From positions 3,720,001-3,784,000 of the forward strand of contig NZ_JQFA01000002.1 of assembly GCF_000763385.1 (NCBI RefSeq): DNA of 64,000 bases, given 5' to 3'. The notes under the pieces were generated by a model. The model searched no databases. It was not told the origin of the DNA and was given only the letters and a program-made list of their open reading frames with translations. The translations under genes were made by a program, and so were the position numbers. Position 1 is the stretch's first letter; every line of letters starts with the position of its first letter. This DNA is from Leptolyngbya sp. KIOST-1 (GTDB lineage: Bacteria; Cyanobacteriota; Cyanobacteriia; Phormidesmidales; Phormidesmidaceae). Positions 44,310 through 52,186 of the stretch are shown here, one piece after another.

Positions 44310-45761
44310 CTATGCTGAAATTATTTTTTTCAAAACTTCTATCCTTCTTTTCATCGCCGAGTCGTTCCTCATTTTTTCCAACGGGCCACTGTACCTATTT
44401 ATCTCCTTAATAAGTTCCTGGGCAGCAGGCATCGATATCTTATGGATCATCAAATTCAAGAGTTTCCTAAACTTTTCCTGACATAGAGGAAGCTGAAGTC
44501 TGCTTGAAATCTCAAGTTCGTTGAAAGACAGAACGGCAATGAGTGCTTGCTCAGGACTAAAGTTGTCAAACAAGTCGATGTATATAGGCTCTGCATTCCA
44601 TGCAACACCGTTCCCGTTCGTGAGGAAAACCTCAACTAGACATAGAACGTATTCATTGTTGATCGCCGACGGAACTTTGCCTTCATTGCCCACTAATCGT
44701 TGTAACTGCCTTGCGAAAGGAGGCTCATTATAAAAGTTGTTAACCGCTCGGTGAGCAAGCAGGAGATTCTCTATTGCGGCTTGTATTTCAGCTGTTCTTA
44801 TATTGTCAGGGATGTAAGAAAGGCCGGATACGGTTTCTAAAAACTCTCTAGAGAGCTTTTGCTTGTCTTGATCATTATTAAAAACAAATCTAGCATATTT
44901 AACGCCAAATCTTTGACGTGTATGTTCGTCAAGACGGCTCCAGAGATCAGACACCAAAAACCGAATATTTTGTCGTGTTTGAGTAGTTGTGTCTTCCTTT
45001 GTATATATCCCAAAGAATCCTTCGGCTAGGGTTACTACTCTCTCCATTGGGAGATCCGCAAAGAATATAAGAATTTGTTTGGCCTCTGATTCTGATATTT
45101 TGTTATTTTTGATATTTGACAACAGTTTTTTGATTTCTCCAACCACTGTTGACAATGGAAGAGTTATCACTTCCAAAATGCAAGTCTCAAGCATTCCAAT
45201 CAGTTGTAAGCCTGTAATTTCGTTTTGATTGGGATGTGCGGCGCTTGCCCAATTACGCATATATCTAACATAATCAAGATGCCTAAAGCCCAAGTCAGAA
45301 ACTAGTCCTATCTCTTGAGCCCCTTTTATAAGCTCACTGTCATCTATTTTGAGTAAGTCTTCCTCTGTGTTGAGTTTTTTGCGACGATCTGAACTGCTAC
45401 CAACCGCAGCATCAAAAAAATACTCAAGATCATACTGTGCAACCCTTCTTCTCAACTCATATATGGTTTCATCCCAAAGATAATTTAATGCAGCGTCAAA
45501 TAAGCCTGCTGCAGAAGCGGCAATAAATTTGGATATATAAATGGATCTTTGGCGTTGATCAGCTTCGATCCTCTCAACAACATCTTCGACATTTCGAAAC
45601 ACTCTTAGCCGCTCGGGAACTCCAACCAAAACTTGCTCTGTTGGGAGTCCATAACGCCCTATGAATCCTAGAAGATTATTTTCAAATGCCGATATTTGAG
45701 ATGAATAGTCTGAGCTAGGAACAAGATTGCTTGAGTCATCTGCACTTTTGGAATTACTCAT
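44310..45761 (-). CDS. Large HEPN-like hypothetical protein of the defence island
   Basis: 483 aa, AT-rich against its neighbours, so probably acquired. Around residue 165 the segment VRYMRNWASAAHPNQNEI contains R-N-x5-H, the RX4-6H pattern of HEPN RNases. The flanking helices fit such a fold. The C-terminal 250 residues are helical and unrecognised. Several related proteins occur in defence islands. RNase activity is inference. Upstream lies the HNH gene on the same strand (76 bases). Confidence 0.55.
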   Translation of the reverse strand: MSNSKSADDSSNLVPSSDYSSQISAFENNLLGFIGRYGLPTEQVLVGVPERLRVFRNVEDVVERIEADQRQRSIYISKFIAASAAGLFDAALNYLWDETIYELRRRVAQYDLEYFFDAAVGSSSDRRKKLNTEEDLLKIDDSELIKGAQEIGLVSDLGFRHLDYVRYMRNWASAAHPNQNEITGLQLIGMLETCILEVITLPLSTVVGEIKKLLSNIKNNKISESEAKQILIFFADLPMERVVTLAEGFFGIYTKEDTTTQTRQNIRFLVSDLWSRLDEHTRQRFGVKYARFVFNNDQDKQKLSREFLETVSGLSYIPDNIRTAEIQAAIENLLLAHRAVNNFYNEPPFARQLQRLVGNEGKVPSAINNEYVLCLVEVFLTNGNGVAWNAEPIYIDLFDNFSPEQALIAVLSFNELEISSRLQLPLCQEKFRKLLNLMIHKISMPAAQELIKEINRYSGPLEKMRNDSAMKRRIEVLKKIISA

Positions 45762-45837
45762 GAGTTTCCCATTTAATTTATTCTTAATTACTAGGCCGAT
45801 ATTCTTTAAGTTATTTTAGTATGCAGAATTTATGTTC

Positions 45838-46791
45838 TTATCGTATCATCCATTTTTCTCTGTGCCATCTTAAGCTCTTCAGGCTAGGTGGAAACTGTCC
45901 ATTTCTTGGCAAAAATATCTCTTTCCCTCTGAATTCTTGTATTTCTTGACTCTTCTCCAAAGTCTCTTCTGTAAACCTATCCCACGGAATTAAAATTCGG
46001 TAATCATCGTCTACTCCAAACCAGCCGTGGTCAAAGGCCCAGTGGTGGTTCTTGCAGAGCGCTAGCCCATTCACAAAGCGATCATCCCGAAACTCCGCAA
46101 ACGGCTGAATGTGTGCCCCATCCACCATATTCACCCCATCCCACCCCACCACCCGCACCTTGCAAAACGCACACCGCTGGTCATACAGCTTCACCACATT
46201 CCGCCGAAACGCCGCATTGCGAACAAAAATCCTGTCCTCATCCCGCAGATCCTCCACATTGTAGGTTGCCCCGCCCGAGTCAAACAGCGATCGCTGCACC
46301 GCTTCAAACTCGTCATACTTAAACGCTTTCGCAATCTCACCCCCCCGATCCGGAAACCACGCCTGAATCAAAATCGTAGTCAGCTCCGTGCGGCTCTGGG
46401 GGTTTTGCAGCAGCGCAAACAGTTCCCCATCCAGGTAGGCATACTTCACCGCCGATCGCAGCACAGGCAGCGTGCGAAACTTCACCCTGGCTGCGATCGC
46501 CGCCTCAAAGCCAGGGTTCGGCATCAGGTGCCAAAACCTATCCCCCGTCAGGTGAAAAAACGGCAGAGCAATATTCGAGTGGTGGTCGCTATCGACAAAC
46601 TGGTGCCAAAACTTGAGAAAATTTGCCGTCAGCTCCGGCGACAGGTAGATCTCATTGCGGTTAATCAGCCCCTTCTCGCACAGATCCAGCACCGTCAGTA
46701 GCAAGATCGGCTTGTGGGGAGCTGTTCCCCGAGCCTTGTCTACTCTGAGCTTGGCAAATCTCTTGGCGTAAAATAAAAAGTCTTTCTCCAT
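45838..46791 (-). CDS. HNH endonuclease, Dnd-island type
   Basis: 317 aa. The C-terminal HNH_2-type nuclease reads CAFCKVRV, DGAHIQPF and ALCKNHHWAFDHG, giving the zinc Cys and His-Asn-His residues. The N-terminal ~190 residues begin FLFYAKRFAKLRVDK and probably recognise DNA. Such HNH proteins are known as modification-dependent restriction enzymes and are frequent beside Dnd genes. Whether this one reads phosphorothioate DNA is untested. Confidence 0.85.
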   Translation of the reverse strand: MEKDFLFYAKRFAKLRVDKARGTAPHKPILLLTVLDLCEKGLINRNEIYLSPELTANFLKFWHQFVDSDHHSNIALPFFHLTGDRFWHLMPNPGFEAAIAARVKFRTLPVLRSAVKYAYLDGELFALLQNPQSRTELTTILIQAWFPDRGGEIAKAFKYDEFEAVQRSLFDSGGATYNVEDLRDEDRIFVRNAAFRRNVVKLYDQRCAFCKVRVVGWDGVNMVDGAHIQPFAEFRDDRFVNGLALCKNHHWAFDHGWFGVDDDYRILIPWDRFTEETLEKSQEIQEFRGKEIFLPRNGQFPPSLKSLRWHREKWMIR

Positions 46792-46817
46792 AGGTTTGAG
46801 GCAAATTCCCCCTCCAC

Positions 46818-47270
46818 CTATAGAAACTTAGACAAATCAAAATCTTTGTCAGCCTGCTGGGTTTGTTTTCTCAGCTTTAGAATTAGAAGAACCTGGTCTG
46901 AGTAGTCTACGCTGCCGCTCAACTCAGAAGCCAAAATCTCTAGGCCACCATTCACATATTGCTCAAAAATTTCAACTCGTATGTAGTCATGCACCTCATC
47001 ATCATGCAGAATTTCTGGGTCTTGAGTGTGGGCCAAGGCGATCAAATTAATAATCTCAGCGTTGCGAATTTGCTCTTGAAGAACGGCATCCGGATCTTTT
47101 CTAGAATAGGTGCCCAGCGGTACTCGCCGAGAGCTATAGAAACCTAGCGCAGCAGCAAAGGTCACAATGTCTGCATAGGTACGAAAAGGCCCGATCGCAC
47201 CATCGCTGGAGCGCAAATTTCGTACCAGCTCTGCCTTGTCTTCTGCAATGTGAACCCTTGCCAGCGCCAT
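46818..47270 (-). CDS. DNA phosphorothioation-associated protein 4-like
   Basis: 150 aa. The pattern IAEDKAELVRNLR, GPFRTYADIVTFAAALGF and YVNGGLEILASELSGSVDYSDQ fits, from memory, the Dnd-associated protein 4 family. The biochemical role is unknown, and the family is found beside dnd and other restriction genes. 27 bases separate it from the downstream HNH gene. A truncated relative lies immediately upstream. Confidence 0.65.
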   Translation of the reverse strand: MALARVHIAEDKAELVRNLRSSDGAIGPFRTYADIVTFAAALGFYSSRRVPLGTYSRKDPDAVLQEQIRNAEIINLIALAHTQDPEILHDDEVHDYIRVEIFEQYVNGGLEILASELSGSVDYSDQVLLILKLRKQTQQADKDFDLSKFL

Positions 47271-47279
47271 TTGTATTGA

Positions 47280-47390
47280 TCAACTAAATTTTTCTAATTT
47301 GCGAGAGCCAGTAATCATATCACTCCCATCCCTCAACGCCCTCACCAGTTCCAACCTATCCTTCGCAATCCGAATCCTACTCTCTGCCAT
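47280..47390 (-). pseudogene. N-terminal remnant related to the Dnd-associated protein 4 gene
   Basis: 36-codon ORF reading MAESRIRIAKDRLELVRALR, clearly similar to the first 23 residues of the next gene (MALARVHIAEDKAELVRNLR). It then turns into unrelated sequence and stops. It looks like a decayed tandem duplicate or the end of a deleted paralogue. Confidence 0.6.
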
Positions 47391-47411
47391 ACTCTAGCCT
47401 ATCGAAATGGT

Positions 47412-47873
47412 TTAGTTTAGGTGAGCTTGAGCAAACTTCTCTGGGGTCAAACATTTAAATGTCTTACTGTTTTCTACCATTGAGGCAATTAGCTTATGAT
47501 TTGATGACACAAAGCACTCTGCCTTTCCTTGCTTTGCAGTTAAGTAAACCCCAATATCTTCCCGTGGTATTTGCAAAGCCTCTGCTTCAGGGATTTCTTG
47601 CGTATCCAACAAAACATAAACAAGATTGAAGTTTTGCCAAACCCTAGCCATTAGTTTGCCCGCCCAGTCTTTGCCCTTTAAACGTTTGCCCACCCTAAGA
47701 ATCTGCTCCACCAGTTCCTTAGAGATCACCACCTCAGGAGCATTTGCATTTTTCTCCTCAAACCCTAAGAACTCCAGAATCTTCCCCTCAGGGCAACTGG
47801 GGTCAGCCGCGCCAACAATATAAACGTTAGTATCCAAAAAAATGCGACCATATTTTTCTATGGAATCTGGCAT
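47412..47873 (-). CDS. PIN-domain toxin (VapC-like)
   Basis: 153 aa. PIN acidic sites: Asp in FLDTNVYI, Glu in ELVEQIL, Asp in REDIGVYLTA. The fourth position is Asn in SSNHKLI, where Asp is usual, so activity may be reduced. The upstream gene ends three bases before its start and probably encodes the antitoxin. Confidence 0.75.
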   Translation of the reverse strand: MPDSIEKYGRIFLDTNVYIVGAADPSCPEGKILEFLGFEEKNANAPEVVISKELVEQILRVGKRLKGKDWAGKLMARVWQNFNLVYVLLDTQEIPEAEALQIPREDIGVYLTAKQGKAECFVSSNHKLIASMVENSKTFKCLTPEKFAQAHLN

Positions 47874-47876
47874 AGC

Positions 47877-48224
47877 CTAATCATTAACGTGTTGTTCATG
47901 CCACATTTCTCGCTTTACTTCCTGCACAAGTTCAACAACTTGATCCTTCGAGTTATAGCCGCTTGCCGTTAAAGCCTCATTCAGCTCACGCTGAATTTGT
48001 GAAACTGGGCTAAGAAAGTATTGTGACGAGAACATTTCTCCTAGCGCCTCAGACCTTGAGGCATCTTCAAGGGAAACAATCGATTCTCGATCGCCAGATA
48101 TGACTCGAATAGTTTTTGTTTGCCTACTTTTTTGCTTCAAGTAGCGCAAAAAATCAAGCACTTCTCCCAGAATGGGATCTGGTGTTTGTTCTAGTTCTTG
48201 CAGTATTAACTCTCTGTTGGTCAT
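47877..48224 (-). CDS. Probable antitoxin of the PIN pair
   Basis: 115 aa from MTNRELILQELEQTPD (48224), with GGAGG eight bases upstream. The longer start at 48251 is rejected since it overlaps the hepT relic. The N-terminus is DUF2281-like (LGEVLDFLRYLK). The rest, SQIQRELNEALTASGY, is unrecognised. Place and spacing suggest an antitoxin of the adjacent PIN protein. Confidence 0.6.
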   Translation of the reverse strand: MTNRELILQELEQTPDPILGEVLDFLRYLKQKSRQTKTIRVISGDRESIVSLEDASRSEALGEMFSSQYFLSPVSQIQRELNEALTASGYNSKDQVVELVQEVKREMWHEQHVND

Positions 48225-48237
48225 TGCGGTACCCTCC

Positions 48238-48483
48238 GAATAAATAATCATGGATTAGAACATCTCGAAAACCGGCAATTTGCCTCTAGGGAATATCAGG
48301 ATTAGAGTTTCGCAATTCTTCTGACAGTCGTTTAACGGCCTCTCCCATAACCTCAAAGTTGCGAATAACGGCATCCTGTATCATACGATTTCTCATAAAG
48401 GCTTCCCTGTCATCGGATATATAAAGCTCAATTTGATTAATGCATTCCAAAATATTGCTTAGGTATAGCGCATCTCCCCTCAC
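48238..48483 (-). pseudogene. hepT: HepT (DUF86) toxin broken by an amber codon
   Basis: The first 65 codons follow HepT (YLSNILECINQIE, IRNFEVMGEAVKRLSEEL, NPDIP), then a TAG stands at 48286-48288 where homologues have Trp. The same frame goes on after it with RQIAGFRDVLIHDY, including the RX4HxY catalytic motif. It loses similarity after about Y-L-F (48238), beside the next gene's ribosome-binding site. So the toxin is cut off before its active site and also 3'-truncated. Readthrough or suppression cannot be excluded. Confidence 0.8.
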
Positions 48484-48773
48484 AGTGGTACCGCCTCCGC
48501 CATAACCTGATCTCTAATTCGCTCATGGAGTGTTCGAGGAGTAGCAACGTCTACAGGGTGCCCTAAAAGGTCTTCCAAATCCTGTATTAAAGCAATACGA
48601 TCAATTAAGCTATGCCCTTGCTCCATATCTACAAGCAAGTCAACATCACTGCTAGCAGAGTCACTTCCCCGTGCCACAGAGCCAAATACTCGAATATTAG
48701 ACGCACCATATTTAGTGGCGATCGCGATCACCCGATCTCGATTCGACCTTAGAGATTGCATTAAGTTGCCCAT
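48480..48773 (-). CDS. mntA: MntA-type nucleotidyltransferase antitoxin
   Basis: 97 aa. VFGSVARGSDSASSDVDLLV has the GS and DxD nucleotidyltransferase residues. The C-terminus LIDRIALIQDLEDLLGHPVDV is the usual helix and strand for this family. Its stop overlaps the hepT start. It is intact although its toxin partner is broken. Confidence 0.85.
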   Translation of the reverse strand: MGNLMQSLRSNRDRVIAIATKYGASNIRVFGSVARGSDSASSDVDLLVDMEQGHSLIDRIALIQDLEDLLGHPVDVATPRTLHERIRDQVMAEAVPL

Positions 48774-48794
48774 GACTACCTCTCAAATACTCCC

Positions 48795-50870
48795 TCAGCC
48801 CTGGCGATGCACCTCCACAATTTCGGTGAACTCAAACTCATCAGGGCTTTGCCGAATCAGCGGGTAGGTTTCGCTGCCCAGGCGCATCGTCGTAGCGCCC
48901 TGCAGATCATCCCTGGGAGAATTGTAGACCAGCACATATTCTCGTCCAATGCGGGGCAGCATTTCTTCTTCCACCTCGCCGCGCCACTGGGTCGGGCTAG
49001 CCATTACGATTAGCTGATCCGCCAGCCCTGGCAGCAGCTTAGACACCTGCCGCCGATAGATCTCATCCAGGCTACCAAAGGGCGAATCCATTACCAGCGG
49101 GAACGTGCTGCTGTCTGGCCCCATCACCAGCTTATTTTCGCTCCACTGGCGAATGCGCTCCACCACGCTGCCGATGAACGACAGGCTGAGAATCTGGTTT
49201 TCGCCAGTCGAAGCGCCTACCAGTACCTCCTGGTTGCCCACCCGCTCCACCAGGTTTAGCTCATACTTCTCGCTGATGCGGGGAATGTAGGCCTTGAACG
49301 AAATGTCGCTGTAAAGGGCGCTGAGGGTGTCTTGCAGCTCCTGGCGAAACAGAATATCTTGATTTTGCTTCAGTTCCTTGAGGCGATCGATCGCATCCTG
49401 GGCCGCTTCAATGCGCTTTACCGCCAGCTGCTGCTTGCTCTGGTTTTGCTTGCGATCGCGCATCTGTTTCCGCAGCTGGCTAGTCTCGGTAGCCAGCAGG
49501 GCAATGCGCTCTTGGTTGCGGCCCTTTTCTAAAATCAGGCGCTCACAGGTGCCATCGACCTCATCAATGCGCTCCTGGAGCTGGCGAATGTCTTCGCGGG
49601 GGCTGGTGCGCAGCTGGTCGCGCAGATCTTCCAGGTCAATTTCGATCTGCGAGAGCTTTTGCTTGCAGTGGTTGATGGTGGCCTGCTCCTGATCGACCTC
49701 GCGCCAAAAGTCCTCCTGCTGGTCTTCCTGCTGGTTCACCCACCCCTCCAGGCGATAGACCGTCGATTGCACATCCGCCAGCCCGGTCTTTTGCAGCCAG
49801 GCCTCCACCGCCTCGCGGTGGGGGGTGCCGGGGTGCAGCTCCATGCCGCAGATACAGCGCTGCATTTCCAGCAGCTCCTGCACAAATTTGGGCTTCACAT
49901 CGGCGGGGAGCTGGCCCTTCTCTTCCTTGTCTCGCACGATCGCCCGAAAGGTCTCGATCACCGAGGGCAAAAATACCGTATAACCCCGGTTCGAGATCGC
50001 CTGCTTGAGCACCTTTTTGGCGTCCTGGAGGCGATCGCGCAGTTCCCGCTCCTGCTCCGTGAGCTGATCCATCCGCCGCTGCAGCGACTCAAACTCCCCC
50101 GACTCCCGCAGGCGCAGGCTGTACTCCTGCTTCAGGGTGGCCTGGTGGGCCAGCTCCTGATCGATCTCGGTCTGGCGGGTTTCCAGGGCGTCGTGGGTGG
50201 CTTCTTTTTCCCGGCGCTGGGCCAGCAGGCTTTTGGTTTCGGCGTCGCCAATGCCCGACAGCTCATCTTCCAGGGTTTTGCGGGCGGCGTTGAGGTGCTT
50301 GATCGCATTGTCGAGCACCTTTACCCCCAGCAGCTTTTGGGTGGCCTCGGCGATCTCGGCTCGGTTGTCGGTGCGCACCAGCTGCTCAATCCGCTCCCCA
50401 TCGAAGAAAAAGTACTGGTGCAGGCTCTTGGGCAGCATCCGCCCCACCACATCGTCGGGGTTTTTCGAGGCGGGCAGGGTAGACCAGCGGCCATCGTCGC
50501 CCACAAACTGCATCGCTACCTCGCTGGCCGACTGGGTGACGTCATCCCCCCGCCGGGTGGCCTGGCACGATCGCCGCACCCGGTACTGCTTACCGTCGTG
50601 GTCAAAGGCCACCTCCACCCAGCAATCGACCCGCTCCTGCTCTGCCGCCTCCGCCAGCGCCCGCCGGTTCACCAGCTGGTCGGGCGAGGCCAGCGCGGCG
50701 GTGAAGCGTTCGTACAGCGCCCAGGTAAAGGCGTTGAGCAGGGCGGTTTTACCCGAGCCATTGTTGCCGTGGATGACGGTGATGTTGCGATCGGCGGTCT
50801 TGGCGAAGCTCAGCCCGTGCTCGCCATGAAACGGGCGAAAATTGTAGAGTTTCAGGCTCAACAGCTTCAT
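48795..50870 (-). CDS. SMC/Rad50-like ATPase related to DndD, with zinc-hook cysteines
   Basis: 691 aa. N-terminal head: MKLLSLKLYNFRPFHGEHG and Walker A GNNGSGKTALLNAF, followed by FFFDGERIEQL, the block shared by DndD and related defence ATPases. A long coiled coil (about 200-530) is interrupted near 345 by RCICG, a CxxC zinc-hook candidate. The C-terminal head has GENQILSLSFIGS (signature) and LVMDSPFGSLDE (Walker B). It probably dimerises and binds DNA ends. The start overlaps the stop of a 56-aa ORF (ATGA). Which system it belongs to is not settled. Confidence 0.85.
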   Translation of the reverse strand: MKLLSLKLYNFRPFHGEHGLSFAKTADRNITVIHGNNGSGKTALLNAFTWALYERFTAALASPDQLVNRRALAEAAEQERVDCWVEVAFDHDGKQYRVRRSCQATRRGDDVTQSASEVAMQFVGDDGRWSTLPASKNPDDVVGRMLPKSLHQYFFFDGERIEQLVRTDNRAEIAEATQKLLGVKVLDNAIKHLNAARKTLEDELSGIGDAETKSLLAQRREKEATHDALETRQTEIDQELAHQATLKQEYSLRLRESGEFESLQRRMDQLTEQERELRDRLQDAKKVLKQAISNRGYTVFLPSVIETFRAIVRDKEEKGQLPADVKPKFVQELLEMQRCICGMELHPGTPHREAVEAWLQKTGLADVQSTVYRLEGWVNQQEDQQEDFWREVDQEQATINHCKQKLSQIEIDLEDLRDQLRTSPREDIRQLQERIDEVDGTCERLILEKGRNQERIALLATETSQLRKQMRDRKQNQSKQQLAVKRIEAAQDAIDRLKELKQNQDILFRQELQDTLSALYSDISFKAYIPRISEKYELNLVERVGNQEVLVGASTGENQILSLSFIGSVVERIRQWSENKLVMGPDSSTFPLVMDSPFGSLDEIYRRQVSKLLPGLADQLIVMASPTQWRGEVEEEMLPRIGREYVLVYNSPRDDLQGATTMRLGSETYPLIRQSPDEFEFTEIVEVHRQG

Positions 50871-51037
50871 TGCACCGCTTCCTTCACAATCCGCAAAATG
50901 TCGGCATTGACCAGACCGCGATCGTTGCGATCGAGCCGGTCTTTCTCGATTTCGAGCACCTGCTGAATAATCTGCCGCACCTCGGGGGAAGCGGTGTCGA
51001 TGGGCCGATGCACGTCCTTAGCGGTCAGTTTACTCAT
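50867..51037 (-). CDS. 56-aa ORF coupled to the SMC-like ATPase
   Basis: Reads MSKLTAKDVHRPIDTASPEV, with a helical, charged middle and DILRIVKEAVQ at the end. Both ends overlap neighbours by four bases (ATGA), so the gene order DUF4058, this ORF, ATPase is translationally coupled. No family is recognised. Its size and place suggest an accessory subunit of the ATPase. Confidence 0.65.
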   Translation of the reverse strand: MSKLTAKDVHRPIDTASPEVRQIIQQVLEIEKDRLDRNDRGLVNADILRIVKEAVQ

Positions 51038-51816
51038 TGGGTTCCGTCTTCCCTGATCTGGAGCTGCTCTGTAACCCAGTCGCTATCTGCCGGGGCTAAG
51101 GGCGGCACTGGCGGCTGGCTGTAGTCAATGGCCATAGCGTATCGCCCTTTGTCGTAGACGTACTGTAGCAGGGGCTGTAGGGCCAGCATGGGTTCTGGTT
51201 CCTGGACGATTAGCGGTATCGGTATCGGGGGAATCGGCTGCTGGAGGTTGAATCGGTATAGGTCGGCCAGGGGACGGCGATCGCCCCGCGATACCAAAAT
51301 TCGGTAGTGGCTGGACTGCTCGCCCGACATCGGCAGGGGTTGCCCGCCCCGCAGGAGGTCAATTTCCACCAGGTGTGAGGCACTGGCTAAAGCCTGGTTG
51401 CGTTTCCGCAGGTAGGCTATCCTCCCCTCCCCAGGGCGCTTATTTTTAGGCGACAGTAGCTCAAGCACGGTAACCACGGTTCCCGTCGCCGCCTCGCGAA
51501 TTTCGAGGTAGCGCTCCGTCACTTCCTCCGCCATCGGCACTTTGACCTGTTCAGGCTGCACGGTCGGCGCTGGGGTGGCGGTGGCCGTAGGGGCCTGAGT
51601 CCGTTGATGGGTCACCACGGCGACGTCTGGAATGCCGACTAAAACCGAGTCCTCATCGCTGAAAAAGTAGGTGCGCTTTTCAATCTCAACCCGGTACTTC
51701 TCACTGAGATGCTCCACCAGGTCGTCGGCGATCGCCACAATCAACCGGCTGTGGATAGATGACCACAGCTCAGGATTTTCAAGGTAGGGGTTCATGCCTG
51801 GAAAGGGCGATCGCAT
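51034..51816 (-). CDS. DUF4058 protein
   Basis: 260 aa. The family start MRSPFPGMNPYLENPELW and ERYLEIREAATGTVVTVLELLSPKNK are clear, as are DLLRGG and HYRILVSR. DUF4058 is a cyanobacterial/planctomycete family of unknown function, with a core that recalls restriction-endonuclease-like folds (from memory, unverified). Overlaps the 56-aa ORF start by four bases. The overlap could mean a functional link or be chance. Confidence 0.85.
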   Translation of the reverse strand: MRSPFPGMNPYLENPELWSSIHSRLIVAIADDLVEHLSEKYRVEIEKRTYFFSDEDSVLVGIPDVAVVTHQRTQAPTATATPAPTVQPEQVKVPMAEEVTERYLEIREAATGTVVTVLELLSPKNKRPGEGRIAYLRKRNQALASASHLVEIDLLRGGQPLPMSGEQSSHYRILVSRGDRRPLADLYRFNLQQPIPPIPIPLIVQEPEPMLALQPLLQYVYDKGRYAMAIDYSQPPVPPLAPADSDWVTEQLQIREDGTQ

Positions 51817-51877
51817 AGGTCATCCTGGCCGCTCAGACGATGCTTCTAAAGCCAAATATGGGTATCAAGCAGCAGGT

Positions 51878-52123
51878 TTACTGTAAAACTTCCCACTCGC
51901 TTTCAGCCAGGGCTGGAGACACAATATCTCCCTGAATTTGCCCTGTCTCTTTCATGCAACCAAACGTTCGGCGTTGAGCTGTGGGCTCGTTCGCTTGAGC
52001 AGGCTGCACCTGAGTTAGTTCATCCTTTAAAGATTGCAACAACAACTCAATCAAGTTGATGCGTTCCTGAATGGAAGCCTGTTGCATCGTTTGTAAAATC
52101 TCAGATTGAATCATTGTGCTCAC
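51878..52123 (-). CDS. Small antitoxin-like protein
   Basis: 81 aa. ILQTMQQASIQERINLIELLLQSLKDEL is the helical N-terminal pattern of small addiction-module antitoxins. The C-terminus is polar. An alternative start is the second Met (MIQSE). No toxin is evident beside it. Confidence 0.5.
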   Translation of the reverse strand: MSTMIQSEILQTMQQASIQERINLIELLLQSLKDELTQVQPAQANEPTAQRRTFGCMKETGQIQGDIVSPALAESEWEVLQ

Positions 52124-52186
52124 TCCATCGTTAACAACGCCCCAGCCGCCTTACCCCATTGTAGGGTTCCCCTTCACAGCCCGGCT

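Noticed and set aside
49659-50966. Plus-strand ORF opposite the SMC-like ATPase
   Set aside because: Leu/Gln-rich shadow. The minus strand carries Walker A and B motifs.
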